The position numbers and the translations under genes are program-made. Of a DNA stretch of 64,000 nucleotides, positions 53,362 to 64,000 are shown in pieces. Numbering within the stretch: the first letter of the stretch is position 1; each line of letters opens with the position of its first letter. Under the pieces are notes generated by a model. It did not search any database and was not told the DNA's origin. It saw only the letters and a list, made by a program, of their open reading frames with translations. The stretch comes from Sphingomonas sp. (GTDB lineage: Bacteria; Pseudomonadota; Alphaproteobacteria; Sphingomonadales; Sphingomonadaceae): assembly GCF_025353885.1 (NCBI RefSeq), contig NZ_JANXNX010000005.1, positions 35,335-99,334 of the forward strand, written 5' to 3'.

Positions 53362-54723
53362 TCAGCGATTGAAGACCTTCCTGACCGCATCAACCACCCA
53401 CGCCGCATTGACGACCACTTCCTTCTCGAGGTTGGCTGCATAAGGCATCGGCACGTCCTTGTTGGTCACGCGCATGACGGGCGCATCGAGGTCGTCGAAG
53501 CCCTGTTCCATCGCGATACTGATGATTTCACTGGCGATCGAGCAAACCGGCCAGCCTTCCTCGACCACGACCATGCGGTTGGTGCGCTTCAGGCTTTCAA
53601 GAAGGGCGGCGGTGTCCAGCGGGCGCAGCGTGCGCAGGTCGAGAACTTCGGCCTCGATGCCCTCTGTTGCCAGCGTCTCCGCTGCTTCCAAAGCCAGCCC
53701 GACGCCGATCGAGTAGCTGACGATTGTGACGTCACTTCCGGAGCGCATCGTCCGTGCCTTGCCGATGGGAACGATGACATCACCTTCCGGGACATCGTAA
53801 GTGCGCCCATAAAGCAATTCGTTTTCAAGGAAGACGACCGGATCTTCGCAACGGATGGCTGATTTCAACAGCCCTTTCGCATCGGCGGCGTCGTAGGGGG
53901 CGATTACGATCAAGCCGGGGACGCTGGCATACCATGGCGCATAATTCTGGCTGTGCTGGGCACCGACCCGCGACGCTGCGCCGTTGGGACCACGAAACAC
54001 AATGGGGCAACGCATCTGGCCGCCCGACATGTAATTGGTCTTGGCCGCAGAATTGATGATGTGGTCGATCGCCTGCATCGCGAAGTTGAATGTCATAAAT
54101 TCGACGATGGGACGCAGGCCCCCCATTGCCGCCCCCGCTCCGATGCCCGCGAACCCGTGTTCGGTGATCGGTGTGTCGATGACGCGCCGGTCGCCGAATT
54201 CGTCGAGTAGTCCCTGGGTCACCTTATAGGCCCCCTGATACTCGGCTACTTCTTCGCCCATGACAAAGACGCGGTCGTCGGTGCGCATTTCCTCGGCCAT
54301 CGCGTCGCGCAGGGCTTCGCGCAGGGTGATCTTGCCGCCCGGCGTGCCGGTAGCAACCGGGGCTGCTGCTTGTTTCTGGACTGGTGCTGGCACCGGGGCT
54401 GCGGTCTCGTCTGGGGACTTTGCCGGGGCGGGGGTCGCGACCGGCGCCGGGGATGCCAGCGCAGCAGTTTCGGCCTCGCCGGTCTCACTCGCCATGATGG
54501 CAATGACAGTGCCGACTTTCACATTGTCAGTACCCTCGGCCACCATGATCTTGCCGACCACGCCTTCATCGACGGCTTCGAACTCCATCGTTGCCTTGTC
54601 GGTCTCGATCTCGGCCAGAATGTCACCCGACTTGACGGTGTCGCCTTCCTTGACGAGCCATTTGGCCAGCGTTCCCTCTTCCATCGTGGGCGATAGCGCG
54701 GGCATCTTGATTTCGATCGGCAT
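53362..54723 (-). CDS. pdhB: Pyruvate dehydrogenase E1 beta subunit with lipoyl domain
   Basis: Beta subunit of E1 in the pyruvate dehydrogenase complex. It has 453 aa. Residues 1-78 are a lipoyl domain ([20 protein letters not shown]; lipoyl-Lys in [12 protein letters not shown]), joined by a long Ala/Pro linker (about 85-125) to the transketolase-like beta chain: [58 protein letters not shown] [20 protein letters not shown], and [21 protein letters not shown] lipoyl domain on E1 beta is an alphaproteobacterial trait. The ATG overlaps the pdhA stop. Confidence 0.97.
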   Translation of the reverse strand: MPIEIKMPALSPTMEEGTLAKWLVKEGDTVKSGDILAEIETDKATMEFEAVDEGVVGKIMVAEGTDNVKVGTVIAIMASETGEAETAALASPAPVATPAPAKSPDETAAPVPAPVQKQAAAPVATGTPGGKITLREALRDAMAEEMRTDDRVFVMGEEVAEYQGAYKVTQGLLDEFGDRRVIDTPITEHGFAGIGAGAAMGGLRPIVEFMTFNFAMQAIDHIINSAAKTNYMSGGQMRCPIVFRGPNGAASRVGAQHSQNYAPWYASVPGLIVIAPYDAADAKGLLKSAIRCEDPVVFLENELLYGRTYDVPEGDVIVPIGKARTMRSGSDVTIVSYSIGVGLALEAAETLATEGIEAEVLDLRTLRPLDTAALLESLKRTNRMVVVEEGWPVCSIASEIISIAMEQGFDDLDAPVMRVTNKDVPMPYAANLEKEVVVNAAWVVDAVRKVFNR

Positions 54724-55805
54724 CAGTATTTTCCCACGAGAATGTCGGTGTACAGTTCGCCAAGCTCGGGCTCGGGCGACTGTTCGGCAAAATCTGCCGC
54801 TTCGGCGACGATGCCGCGGATTTCCTTGTCGATAGATTTCAGCTGTTCTTCGGTCGCACCGCCCGCTTCCAGTTCCTTTTTCAACCCCTCGATCGGGTCG
54901 GACTTGTCACGCACCGCCTGCACCTCATCGCGTGACCGGTATTTGGCGGGATCGGACATTGAGTGGCCACGATAGCGATAGGTCTTCATCTCGAGGATGA
55001 TCGGTCCCTTGCCCGCGCGCGTCCACTCCAGCGCTTCTTCGGCAGCAGCGCGGACCGCCAGCACGTCCATGCCGTCGACCTCTATGCCGGGTATGCGAAA
55101 ACTTTCGCCGCGTCGCGACAGCTTGGCCTCGGCGCTGGAACGCGCGACACTGGTGCCCATCGCGTAGTTGTTGTTCTCGATGACGTAGATGACGGGCAGC
55201 TTCCACAACTCGGCCATGTTGAAGCTTTCGAAAACCTGCCCCTGGTTTGAAGCACCGTCGCCGAAATAAGCTAGACAAACGCCACCGTCGCCCCTGTATT
55301 TGTGACCGAAAGCAAGCCCGGTCCCCAGCGAGACTTGCGCGCCGACGATGCCGTGGCCGCCGTAAAAGCCATGTTCGACGCTGAACATGTGCATCGACCC
55401 GCCCTTACCCTTCGAAATGCCCGCCGCCCGACCGGTCAGTTCGGCCATGACGAGTTTGGGGGGGATGTTGCATAAGAGCATATGGCCGTGGTCGCGGTAC
55501 CCGGTGATGACCGAATCCTTACCGATCGTCAGCGCCGACTGCAGTCCGACTGCAACAGCTTCCTGGCCGATATAAAGATGGCAGAAACCGCCGATCAGGC
55601 CCAGCCCATAAAGTTGGCCGGCCTTTTCCTCGAAGCGACGGATCAGGAGCATCTGACGATAGAATTCCAGCATCTGGTCCTGCGATGCCTGAAATCGCAC
55701 AGGAGTAGCCGGGCGTTCGATGTCGGCCAGGGCGGTGCTGGCAACGCTGTTTGATGCACTCACGGACGATGAGACGGCTTTTGCCGAGACGGCTGCTTTT
55801 GCCAA
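54723..55805 (-). CDS. pdhA: Pyruvate dehydrogenase E1 alpha subunit
   Basis: Thiamine-diphosphate subunit of E1. It has 360 aa. A Ser/Ala/Val-rich leader (about 1-35) precedes [56 protein letters not shown] [20 protein letters not shown], the ThDP motif [17 protein letters not shown] followed by ENNNYAMGT, and [19 protein letters not shown] with the phosphorylation-loop equivalent. It is followed by pdhB with an ATGA overlap. E2 and E3 genes are not in the window. Confidence 0.97.
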   Translation of the reverse strand: MAKAAVSAKAVSSSVSASNSVASTALADIERPATPVRFQASQDQMLEFYRQMLLIRRFEEKAGQLYGLGLIGGFCHLYIGQEAVAVGLQSALTIGKDSVITGYRDHGHMLLCNIPPKLVMAELTGRAAGISKGKGGSMHMFSVEHGFYGGHGIVGAQVSLGTGLAFGHKYRGDGGVCLAYFGDGASNQGQVFESFNMAELWKLPVIYVIENNNYAMGTSVARSSAEAKLSRRGESFRIPGIEVDGMDVLAVRAAAEEALEWTRAGKGPIILEMKTYRYRGHSMSDPAKYRSRDEVQAVRDKSDPIEGLKKELEAGGATEEQLKSIDKEIRGIVAEAADFAEQSPEPELGELYTDILVGKY

Positions 55806-55911
55806 GAACGGGCCTTTCGGGTGAACCAGTTTGTCGCAGCCGATATAGGCTCACCGCGCGCGGGGGTGCAACCGTTTCGCTACGGAATTATGCGATTTAC
55901 GCGCACCAGAG

Positions 55912-56226
55912 CTAGTGGAGTGGCACGACCACTTCGTCGGGATGTGCCACGCCCAGATCACGACGCACCAATTCGTCGACCATGTCGGGATTGGCATGGT
56001 GCGGGTCGAGCAACGCGACCCGGTTGGCCAGCACCATATGATCGTGCTCGAGCTTTGCCAGTTCGATGCGACGGGTGTCGAGGCGCTTGGTATATTCACC
56101 CCAAGCCAGGATGCCGTTCGACCCGAACAGCGCATAGCCTGCGAAAAAGGCGACGATGACCATCGCAATCGCAGGGAGCGCCGCCGCCCGGACGTTTGCC
56201 CAAAGATTTCGCTTTGCCTGCGCCAT
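55912..56226 (-). CDS. ftsB: Septum formation initiator FtsB/DivIC family
   Basis: Small bitopic division protein that works with FtsL and FtsQ. It has 104 aa: a cytoplasmic basic N-terminus, a membrane helix (about 14-34, AIAMVIVAFFAGYALFGSNG), and a periplasmic coiled coil (LDTRRIELAKLEHDHMVLAN, RVALLDPHHANPDMVDELVR), ending DLGVAHPDEVVVPL. The eno-ftsB-pdhA-pdhB order is standard for this group. Confidence 0.9.
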   Translation of the reverse strand: MAQAKRNLWANVRAAALPAIAMVIVAFFAGYALFGSNGILAWGEYTKRLDTRRIELAKLEHDHMVLANRVALLDPHHANPDMVDELVRRDLGVAHPDEVVVPLH

Positions 56227-56275
56227 TAGTTTGTCCGTGCCATCCTCACCCTTGAATCACAGGCGGTTGCGCGAA

Positions 56276-57670
<1,395 letters not shown>

Positions 57671-57710
57671 TCAGCCCGATAAGACCCATTCCATGAAGGA
57701 AGTACCGACG

Positions 57711-58214
57711 ATGGCCGATACAAATTCCTCCGATACCTCTAATAAAACACCCCGCAAGCGCGTTGCAGCGTCGGCCAGTGACATTAACGTCGGTACCGGC
57801 TCGCCTGCGAGCAGCGGGACGGCGACCAGCAGTGGCGCAACCGGAACTTTTGCCAAGGTCAAAGCACAGGCGGCGGGATTGGTCGACGAGGCCGCTGAAG
57901 TGGCGCGCAACGCCGCGACGCAGGGAAAAGACAAGGCGGCGGACGCGCTCGGTGGCCTTTCGCGACTGGCCGAAGATGCAGCCAAAGCTGTTGATGACCG
58001 TCTGGGCGGGAATTACGGCGACTATGCGCGACGGGCCTCGACCAGCGTTTCGGACTTTGCGACTTCGCTCCAAGGCAAGGACGTCGATGCCATAATTGCC
58101 GATACCAAGGCGTTTGTCCGCAAGAGTCCTGTCGTTGCCCTTGGAGCAGCGGCCGCCGTCGGCTTCTTGCTGACGCGTCTCGTCAAGATTGGCTCGACCG
58201 ACCGCGACGCCTGA
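57711..58214 (+). CDS. ElaB/YqjD-like stress membrane protein
   Basis: AAGGAAG 9-15 bases upstream supports the ATG at 57711 (167 aa) over the ATG at 57693. The N-terminus is Ser/Thr-rich and disordered; the middle is an amphipathic helical region (KVKAQAAGLVDEAAEVARNA, DDRLGGNYGDYARRASTSVS); the C-terminus is a short membrane helix (SPVVALGAAAAVGFLLTRLV) as in YqjD/ElaB/DUF883 proteins. E. coli YqjD is an RpoS-dependent inner-membrane protein that binds ribosomes. First of five same-strand small genes. Confidence 0.75.
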   Translation: MADTNSSDTSNKTPRKRVAASASDINVGTGSPASSGTATSSGATGTFAKVKAQAAGLVDEAAEVARNAATQGKDKAADALGGLSRLAEDAAKAVDDRLGGNYGDYARRASTSVSDFATSLQGKDVDAIIADTKAFVRKSPVVALGAAAAVGFLLTRLVKIGSTDRDA

Positions 58215-58219
58215 CTTTG

Positions 58220-58597
58220 ATGTCGGGACAACAGAACGACGGCATAGCGCCTCTGGTCGAAGAACCTTCTCGGCCGAGCCTTGGTGCCCTGTTTTCCCGG
58301 CTGATCGAGGAGGGCGAGGCGTTCATTCGCGCGGAAGTATCGCTTTACCGCGCGCAGGCGACGCGCAAGGCGTTTTCGGCAGGTTTGGTTGTAGGACTAG
58401 TTGGTGCCGCAATCATGCTGACGCAGGCGCTGCTGGTGGCAATTCTGGTCGGACTTATTCTGATCCTCGCCCCCAGGCTGGGTATGGGGTGGGCGGTGTT
58501 GTCGGTCACAGTGTCGACGGTTATCCTGATCATCGTCTGTGTCATGATCGGTCGCGCGCGCGTTGCTACACTTTTGAAGCCAGAGGCAACGCCATGA
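58220..58597 (+). CDS. Phage_holin_3_6/YqjE-like membrane protein
   Basis: It has 125 aa from the ATG at 58220; a TTG at 58217 is a near alternative. The family (Pfam Holin-X/phage_holin_3_6, E. coli YqjE) is a small two-helix membrane protein, not a true phage holin. Visible parts: LGALFSRLIEEGEAFIRAEV and LYRAQATRKA before two hydrophobic segments (about 52-77 and 84-108, ending IVCVMIGRARV). The gap to the previous gene is 5 bases; the next ATG overlaps its stop. Confidence 0.8.
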   Translation: MSGQQNDGIAPLVEEPSRPSLGALFSRLIEEGEAFIRAEVSLYRAQATRKAFSAGLVVGLVGAAIMLTQALLVAILVGLILILAPRLGMGWAVLSVTVSTVILIIVCVMIGRARVATLLKPEATP

Positions 58598-58884
58598 GAA
58601 ACGAGGCCGATCTGCTGGTTAAATATGCCGAACGCAATGCGGTCAGATCGAGAGCGCAATTTATGGCGACGCTGGCCGAAATCCGTCGCCGCGCCGATCC
58701 GCGCGTGATCGTTGCGGAAGCCGCTGAGAACTTAGTCGGTCGGGCAAATCAGTTACGCAACGACACCACGACGACGATTCGCAATCGCCCTGCCCTGTCG
58801 TTTGGCGGCTTGGCGGCATTTGGGATTGCCGTGGGTCTGCGCGTTTGGCTTGCTCGAGCTAAAGTTGATCGTGATGCAACATGA
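58594..58884 (+). CDS. DUF3618/YqjK-like small protein (96 aa)
   Basis: The ATG at 58594 overlaps the previous stop as ATGA; the apparent longer frame back to 58189 is a shadow of upstream genes. The protein has an N-terminal helical region (RSRAQFMATLAEIRRRADP, VIVAEAAENLVGRANQLRND) and a C-terminal hydrophobic helix (SFGGLAAFGIAVGLRVWLAR). DUF3618 proteins have a similar layout. Third gene of the yqjDEK-like set. Confidence 0.7.
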   Translation: MRNEADLLVKYAERNAVRSRAQFMATLAEIRRRADPRVIVAEAAENLVGRANQLRNDTTTTIRNRPALSFGGLAAFGIAVGLRVWLARAKVDRDAT

Positions 58885-58936
58885 GAGCCGATAGAGCGTT
58901 CACCCGCAGACTCTTATCGAAGTAGAGGTAGTTTCC

Positions 58937-59428
58937 ATGACTGATTCACAGCGCTCAAACGTCGGCACCACTCGCGGTTCGTCGGAAGTGAAGCGGAAAC
59001 CGAAAGCCAAGCCGGTCGACGTCGCTCGCAAGGCGATTGGAGATGGTGCCGAGGCCGTTCGGCAGCAGGCGACCGCAGCCTACGAGGCGGGGGCCCATGC
59101 TGTCGACAATGCACCGCTCACCGCGCTTGCAGGCGCAATCGCAGTCGGTGCAGTCGCGGCTGCTCTCATCCCTAATTCGGCCCGCGAGCTGCAGGCGCTT
59201 GGTCCCTTGGGTGATAGGGTACGCGGCGCGGTCGATGGGGCATTCTCGGCGGCGAAAGAGGCCGGAGCGGAACAGTTGACTGCACGCGGCCTGACCGCCG
59301 CGGCTACCAGCACGGGAGCGGGCGCGTTGCTTGGCAGTATTGTCAAAGCTGTTCTGGCAGCGAACGGAGCCGCAAAAGAAGCGCTTCACCCCACCGAAGG
59401 CGTCCAGGAAAAGTCGCCAGCGGCATAA
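58937..59428 (+). CDS. Ala-rich helical protein, DUF883-like
   Basis: It has 163 aa; GAGG upstream supports the start. A basic N-terminus (SSEVKRKPKAKPVDVARKAI) precedes an amphipathic helix (GDGAEAVRQQATAAYEAGAH), a hydrophobic Ala/Gly helix (LTALAGAIAVGAVAAALIPN) and a second glycine-rich helix (STGAGALLGSIVKAVLAANG). The pattern resembles the first gene of the set. Function unknown; stress-related membrane role inferred from context. Confidence 0.7.
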   Translation: MTDSQRSNVGTTRGSSEVKRKPKAKPVDVARKAIGDGAEAVRQQATAAYEAGAHAVDNAPLTALAGAIAVGAVAAALIPNSARELQALGPLGDRVRGAVDGAFSAAKEAGAEQLTARGLTAAATSTGAGALLGSIVKAVLAANGAAKEALHPTEGVQEKSPAA

Positions 59429-59470
59429 CTCCACCTTGAACACCACGCTCATGCCGCTACGGAAGGCGGT

Positions 59471-59695
59471 ATGAGCAAACTTCATCTGGTATTCGGCGGA
59501 CGGGTCAAGGATCCGCGCTTTCTCGATTTCGATCCGGCGACGATCCAGACAGTTGGTATCTTTCCCGACTATAAGTCGGCTGAAAAAGCTTGGCGGAGTG
59601 CGGCCCAGCGGACGGTGGATGATGCCGAAATGCGTTTCGTTGTCGTCCATCTGCACAAATTGCTTGAACCCGATGCGATTGCGCCTGACGCCTGA
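59471..59695 (+). CDS. DUF4170 family small protein (74 aa)
   Basis: GGAAGG a few bases upstream supports this ATG. The domain is MSKLHLVFGGRVKDPRFLDF, TVGIFPDYKSAEKAWRSAA and VDDAEMRFVVVHLHKLLEPD, the usual whole-protein length. The family is common in alphaproteobacteria and has no known function. It ends 24 bases from the convergent rhomboid gene. Confidence 0.85.
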   Translation: MSKLHLVFGGRVKDPRFLDFDPATIQTVGIFPDYKSAEKAWRSAAQRTVDDAEMRFVVVHLHKLLEPDAIAPDA

Positions 59696-59718
59696 CCGCT
59701 AAGAACCGCGGTCATGGG

Positions 59719-60351
59719 TTAGGCGTGGCGATACCGCCAGGCGAGCAAGGGACGCGCCAGTGCGAGCCCAACCAGGAAGCCGCCAACATGGGCCGCTGTG
59801 GCAATCTGGTAACTGCCCCGCGACGTCGCAAAGCTCAGCAGCCATTGGACCCCGGTCCACGCCAGTGCCAGCCACAAAGCGCGAACCCAGTGCGCGGGAA
59901 TAGGCCCCAGCGCCTTCACTTCGTTGCGGCTGAACAACAGTGCATAAACGGCTAGCACCGCCGATATCGCCCCGCTTGCACCAATCATCGGCACCGGCGA
60001 ACTGGGATCAACGAGATATTGCGCAAAGGCCGACGCGACAGCGCCAGCAAGATACAGCGCGACCAGCGGCACGGCACCAAGCACCTGTTCGACCGCACGC
60101 CCGCAATAGACCAGCATGATAAGGTTGAATGTCACGTGCATCAGGTCCCCGTGGACCACGGTCGCGGTGAACGGGGTCAGCCAATTGGGAACGACGAAGC
60201 CCGAGTTTGAACTAGCAAAACGAAGCGGAATGAAACCTGCCTGCTCAGCTACCCAGGCTTCCGCCCCGGTCACTTGCACAACGATCCAGGCAAGTCCGGT
60301 CACGATGGCGAGCATATAGGTGACCCGCGCCGTTCGGTGCGGAGCCAACAT
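59719..60351 (-). CDS. Rhomboid-family intramembrane serine protease
   Basis: It has 210 aa with six hydrophobic helices. The active site is intact: HGDLMHVTFNLIMLVYCG with the oxyanion His/Asn (H72, N76), GASGAIS with Ser 127, and AAHVGGFLVGL with His 188. Substrates are unknown. The ATG overlaps the greA stop as ATGA, so the two are co-translated. The pair with greA recurs in alphaproteobacteria to my knowledge, but I cannot verify it here. Confidence 0.92.
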   Translation of the reverse strand: MLAPHRTARVTYMLAIVTGLAWIVVQVTGAEAWVAEQAGFIPLRFASSNSGFVVPNWLTPFTATVVHGDLMHVTFNLIMLVYCGRAVEQVLGAVPLVALYLAGAVASAFAQYLVDPSSPVPMIGASGAISAVLAVYALLFSRNEVKALGPIPAHWVRALWLALAWTGVQWLLSFATSRGSYQIATAAHVGGFLVGLALARPLLAWRYRHA

Positions 60352-60827
60352 CAGATGAACTCTATTTTAGAGACCTGATAATATTTATCACCCGCCGGTA
60401 CGGTAACTTCGACATCTTCATCGACCTTGCGTCCGATAAGAGCACGACCCAGCGGCGAATTGTACGATATCCGGCCCGATTTCGCATCGGCCTCTGTCTG
60501 GCCGACAATCTGGTACTTGACCGGTTTTTCGTCCTCATCGAGCAAAGTTACCGTCGCCCCGAACACGATCTTGTCCCCGGACAATGTTGTCGGATCGATA
60601 ACTACGGCGCGCGACAGGCGATCCTCGATGTCACCAATCATCGCTTCGACCTGGCCCTGGCGTTCCTTGGCAGCGTGATACTCGGCGTTCTCAGATAGAT
60701 CACCGTGCGCACGGGCTTCCTCGATCGAGTCGATGATGTCAGGACGCTCAGCCTTGAGGCGAGACAAGTCCGCAATCAGCATCCGTTGCCCTTCGATCAG
60801 CATCGGCATCTTTTCGGCAGTTGCCAT
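60351..60827 (-). CDS. greA: Transcription elongation factor GreA
   Basis: Rescues backtracked RNA polymerase. The ATG at 60827 gives 158 aa. The coiled coil has [40 protein letters not shown] with the acidic tip, and the C-terminal domain has [31 protein letters not shown] and the end VSKIEFI. It lies 71 bases downstream of carB, the usual carAB-greA order. A GreB paralogue is at 33962. Confidence 0.96.
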   Translation of the reverse strand: MATAEKMPMLIEGQRMLIADLSRLKAERPDIIDSIEEARAHGDLSENAEYHAAKERQGQVEAMIGDIEDRLSRAVVIDPTTLSGDKIVFGATVTLLDEDEKPVKYQIVGQTEADAKSGRISYNSPLGRALIGRKVDEDVEVTVPAGDKYYQVSKIEFI

Positions 60828-60898
60828 AAACGTCACAGTCCCTGTTTAATTCTAGCCCGGACCAACCGCACACCCACCCGTTCAAGCTGCCCGGAGTT

Positions 60899-63800
60899 TC
60901 AGCTTGCGAGCCGTAGATGATAAGATTGCAGCGTCCGCACTTCAAGTCCGCGACCCCGTAAAGCAGCAATTGCCTGTACTGCCGCGACAGATGCCTGCGC
61001 GGTGGTGAAGGACGGAACCTTGCTCATCAGCGCCGATCGTCGGATGCTTTCGCTGTCTTTCAGCGATTGCTGGCCTTCGGTGGTGTTGAAGATCATTGCG
61101 ATATTGCCGTCCTTGATCCGGTCGACGATATGGGGGCGGCCTTCGGCCACCTTATTAACGTGCTCAACCGTCAATCCTTCGGATTCCAGATATTTTGCCG
61201 TGCCCGTTGTCGCTGCGATGGTGAAACCCAGGGCTGTAAGTTGCCGCACGGCAGCCAGGATGACCGGCTTGTCGGTCTCCTTGACCGACACGAACACCCT
61301 GCCCGATTGTGGCAAGGTCACCCCGGCCCCGAGCTGTGCCTTAGCAAAAGCGGTGGCAAAATCGTCGTCGATGCCCATGACTTCGCCGGTCGACTTCATT
61401 TCGGGACTGAGCACCGGATCGACCCCGGCGAAGCGCGCGAACGGGAAAACCGCTTCCTTCACCGCGATATACGGAATGTCGCGATCGATTTTTGGCAAGT
61501 CGCTCAGCATTTCCCCTGCCATCACCCGCGCCGCGATCTTGGCAATGGGCGAACCAATTGCCTTGGCCACGAACGGCACTGTCCGTGAGGCGCGCGGGTT
61601 GACCTCGATGATAAAGACCGCGCCGTCCTTGACCGCGAACTGGATGTTCATCAGTCCCTTTACAGACAGAGCGCGGGCCAGCACGTCGGTCTGGCGGGCG
61701 ATTTCCGTGACGATCTCGGGGCTGAGGCTATAGGGCGGCAAGCTGCACGCCGAATCACCGGAATGGACACCGGCTTCTTCGATATGCTGAAGGATGCCAG
61801 CGACCACGACGTCCACGCCGTCAGCAATCGCATCGACATCGACTTCAACGGCGTCGCGCAAGTAACGGTCGATCAGCACCGGCGCGTCGCCTGAAACCTG
61901 GACGGCGGTCGCGATATAGTGGTCGAGCTGTGCCGTCGTATCGACAATCTCCATGGCGCGGCCACCGAGTACGAAGCTGGGACGCATCAGCACCGGGTAA
62001 CCGATCCGCTCGGCCACCGCGACCGCTTCGTCGCGGTTTCGCGCCAGCCCGTTTTCCGGTTGCTTCAAGCCAAGCTTGTTGATGAGGTCGGCGAACTGCT
62101 CGCGGTCCTCGGCAAGGTCGATGGCGGCAGGCGATGTGCCGAGGATCGGAATCCCGGCGGTCTCCAACGCGCGCGCGAGGTTGAGGGGCGTCTGTCCGCC
62201 GAACTGGACGATCACGCCCTTCAGCGTGCCATTCTTCTGCTCGACATGCAGGATTTCGAGCACGTCCTCAGCCGTCAGTGGCTCGAAATAAAGGCGGTCG
62301 GACGTGTCATAGTCGGTCGAGACCGTCTCCGGGTTGCAGTTGACCATGATGGTCTCATAACCCGCATCGGACAGCGCGAAACAGGCGTGGCAGCAGCAAT
62401 AGTCGAATTCAATTCCCTGCCCGATCCGGTTCGGTCCGCCACCAAGAATGACGATCTTCTCGCGGTCGGTGGGATCACTCTCGCACTCGGGTTCGCCAAA
62501 CGTCGGCGCTTCGTAGGTCGAGTACATATAGGGTGTCTTGGCCTTGAACTCGGCGGCGCAGGTGTCGATCCGCTTGAACACGGGGCGCACGCCCAGCTTG
62601 TGCCGCAACGCGCGCACCTCTTCCTCCGTGATGCCGCCGGTCATCGCCTTGACCGCGTCGTGGATCAGCCCCGACCCACGCGCAATGCCGCGTTCCATCC
62701 CGCGCAGATTGGCCGATTGCAGGGCGAGGAAAGCCAGTCGCTTGTCCGAAAAACCCATCGACTTCAGGCGACGCATCGCCGCCGCATCGCGGGGCAGGCC
62801 GTCGGTCATGACCTCGCGTTCGGCGGCAATGATCTCCTCCAAACGTTCCAGAAACCAGGGGTCGAACCTGGCGATCGCGTGCACCTCAGCAACGGTGAAG
62901 CCCTCACGCAACGCCTGTGCGGCGACCAGCAACCGGTCGGGCGTGGCGCGCGACAGTTCGGCAATAATGTCATCTCTGGAAGCACCAACCAGCGTGTCGA
63001 TGAAGTTCAGGCCGGACAGACCGGTCTCCAGCCCGCGCAAAGCCTTTTGCAGCGATTCATGGATATTGCGCCCGATCGCCATAACTTCGCCAACGCTTTT
63101 CATGGCCGTCGACAGCAGCGGCTCGGCGCCCTTGAATTTCTCAAAGGCAAAGCGCGGGATTTTGGTAACAACGTAATCGATGGTCGGTTCGAACGAAGCC
63201 GGTGTTGCGCCGGTAATGTCGTTCTGAACCTCGTCCAGCGTGTAACCGACCGCCAGCAGCGCAGCGACCTTCGCAATCGGAAAGCCCGTCGCCTTGGACG
63301 CCAGCGCCGACGACCGCGAAACGCGCGGGTTCATTTCGATCACCACCAGCCGCCCGTCCTTCGGATCGACCGCGAACTGCACGTTGGAACCGCCTGTTTC
63401 AACACCAATTTCACGCAGGCAAGCGACGCTTGCGTTTCGCATGATCTGAAATTCTTTGTCGGTCAGCGTCAGCGCGGGCGCGACCGTGATACTGTCGCCG
63501 GTATGGACGCCCATGGGATCGATATTCTCGATCGAACAGATGATGATGCAATTGTCGTTGCGGTCGCGAACGACTTCCATTTCATATTCTTTCCAGCCGA
63601 GCACTGATTCCTCGATCAACACTTCGGTGGTGGGCGAAGCATCAAGGCCGCCGGTCACGATCTGGACAAACTCGTCCTTGTTATAGGCAATACCGCCGCC
63701 GGTGCCGCCCATCGTGAAGCTGGGACGGATGATTGCGGGCAGCCCCACGTTTTCAAGCGCCGCCAGCGCCTCGTCCAGCGTATGCGCCACGTCCGAACGC

Positions 63801-64000
63801 GGGCTTTCCAGGCCGATCTTGTCCATCGCCTGCCGGAACTTCAGCCGGTCCTCGGCCTTGTCGATCGCCGTGGCATCCGCACCGATCATCTCGACGCCGT
63901 ATTTCGCCAGCGTGCCGTCGTTGAACAGCGCGAGCGCCGTGTTCAGCGCCGTCTGCCCGCCCATCGTCGGCAGGACGGCATCGGGGCGCTCCTTCTCAAT
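60899..64000 (-). CDS. carB: Carbamoyl phosphate synthase large subunit, 5' end missing
   Basis: Makes carbamoyl phosphate for arginine and pyrimidines. The window holds about 1033 C-terminal residues of a roughly 1100-residue protein; the frame continues through the right edge ([16 protein letters not shown]). Two carboxyphosphate/carbamate ATP-grasp halves are seen: first with [35 protein letters not shown] and [20 protein letters not shown], second with [45 protein letters not shown] and [18 protein letters not shown]. The C-terminal allosteric MGS-like domain follows ([16 protein letters not shown]). carA would lie to the right. Confidence 0.97.
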   Translation of the reverse strand: MEKERPDAVLPTMGGQTALNTALALFNDGTLAKYGVEMIGADATAIDKAEDRLKFRQAMDKIGLESPRSDVAHTLDEALAALENVGLPAIIRPSFTMGGTGGGIAYNKDEFVQIVTGGLDASPTTEVLIEESVLGWKEYEMEVVRDRNDNCIIICSIENIDPMGVHTGDSITVAPALTLTDKEFQIMRNASVACLREIGVETGGSNVQFAVDPKDGRLVVIEMNPRVSRSSALASKATGFPIAKVAALLAVGYTLDEVQNDITGATPASFEPTIDYVVTKIPRFAFEKFKGAEPLLSTAMKSVGEVMAIGRNIHESLQKALRGLETGLSGLNFIDTLVGASRDDIIAELSRATPDRLLVAAQALREGFTVAEVHAIARFDPWFLERLEEIIAAEREVMTDGLPRDAAAMRRLKSMGFSDKRLAFLALQSANLRGMERGIARGSGLIHDAVKAMTGGITEEEVRALRHKLGVRPVFKRIDTCAAEFKAKTPYMYSTYEAPTFGEPECESDPTDREKIVILGGGPNRIGQGIEFDYCCCHACFALSDAGYETIMVNCNPETVSTDYDTSDRLYFEPLTAEDVLEILHVEQKNGTLKGVIVQFGGQTPLNLARALETAGIPILGTSPAAIDLAEDREQFADLINKLGLKQPENGLARNRDEAVAVAERIGYPVLMRPSFVLGGRAMEIVDTTAQLDHYIATAVQVSGDAPVLIDRYLRDAVEVDVDAIADGVDVVVAGILQHIEEAGVHSGDSACSLPPYSLSPEIVTEIARQTDVLARALSVKGLMNIQFAVKDGAVFIIEVNPRASRTVPFVAKAIGSPIAKIAARVMAGEMLSDLPKIDRDIPYIAVKEAVFPFARFAGVDPVLSPEMKSTGEVMGIDDDFATAFAKAQLGAGVTLPQSGRVFVSVKETDKPVILAAVRQLTALGFTIAATTGTAKYLESEGLTVEHVNKVAEGRPHIVDRIKDGNIAMIFNTTEGQQSLKDSESIRRSALMSKVPSFTTAQASVAAVQAIAALRGRGLEVRTLQSYHLRLAS

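Noticed and set aside
58189..58593. Upstream extension of the DUF3618-like frame
   Set aside because: It overlaps the holin-fold gene in another frame and looks noncoding; the ATG at 58594 overlaps the preceding stop and is the natural start.
61919..63607. 562-codon plus-strand frame
   Set aside because: It is antisense to carB and consists of His/Arg/Gln-rich shadow sequence.

Overview
The window is a GC-rich bacterial chromosome segment that reads as a sphingomonad (order Sphingomonadales, Alphaproteobacteria). The support is the gene order and family content: the run rpsB-tsf-pyrH-frr-uppS-cdsA-dxr-rseP-bamA-ompH-fabZ with no lpxD/lpxA, the run dapA-smpB-DUF2062-cckA-recA-alaS, the run eno-ftsB-pdhA-pdhB with a lipoyl domain on PdhB, carB-greA, a CckA-type kinase, a DUF4170 protein, and alphaproteobacterial SOS boxes (GTTC-N7-GTTC). 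Family-level placement is fairly secure; genus is not decided.

Layout. 1-1.6 kb is the only clearly accessory stretch: a small conserved hypothetical gene and a chimeric reading frame in which an uncharacterised protein runs in frame into the C-terminal part of an IS1595-type transposase. 1.8-4.6 kb holds a SOUL haem-binding-like protein with a very basic tail and a membrane anchor, a small acidic protein and a cardiolipin synthase. 4.6-7.2 kb holds an RND efflux adaptor and outer-membrane channel with no pump gene between them. 7.3-18.4 kb is a long minus-strand chain from translation (rpsB, tsf, frr, rpmE) to envelope biogenesis (uppS, cdsA, dxr, rseP, bamA, ompH, fabZ), much of it with overlapping stop/start codons. 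18.6-20.3 kb holds a small membrane protein with possible SOS and stress promoter signals, then the phosphatidylethanolamine genes pssA and psd. 20.4-23.5 kb holds icd and a CPA2 antiporter. 23.5-31.9 kb is a second minus-strand chain (dapA, smpB, DUF2062, cckA, recA, alaS). 31.9-39.5 kb holds a lytic transglycosylase, greB, ppk2, a ParDE toxin-antitoxin pair, ettA, an M28 peptidase and a small Ala/Asn-rich lipoprotein.

39.6-39.8 kb holds two tRNA genes (Pro-UGG and a CAU tRNA, probably Ile2). 39.9-44.1 kb holds a histidine kinase with a degenerate ATPase domain, an Lrp regulator, a TPR protein and a Lys/Pro/Ala-rich secreted protein. 44.2-50 kb holds gyrA, a DUF952 protein, trmFO, an EF-hand protein and a squalene/phytoene-synthase-like protein. 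50-53.2 kb is a three-gene TadE/TadG pilus-type cluster. 53.4-57.6 kb is pdhB-pdhA-ftsB-eno. 57.7-59.7 kb is a set of small membrane-associated proteins arranged like E. coli yqjD-yqjE-yqjK behind a possible EcfG general-stress promoter. 59.7-64 kb holds a rhomboid protease, greA and most of carB, which runs off the right edge.

The window is mostly housekeeping. I found no CRISPR array, no prophage and no recognisable defence island. The least explained items are the transposase chimera, the 72-residue membrane protein with overlapping SOS/EcfG-like signals, the kinase with a degenerate ATP site, the pump-less RND pair, and the stress-promoter yqjDE-like operon.
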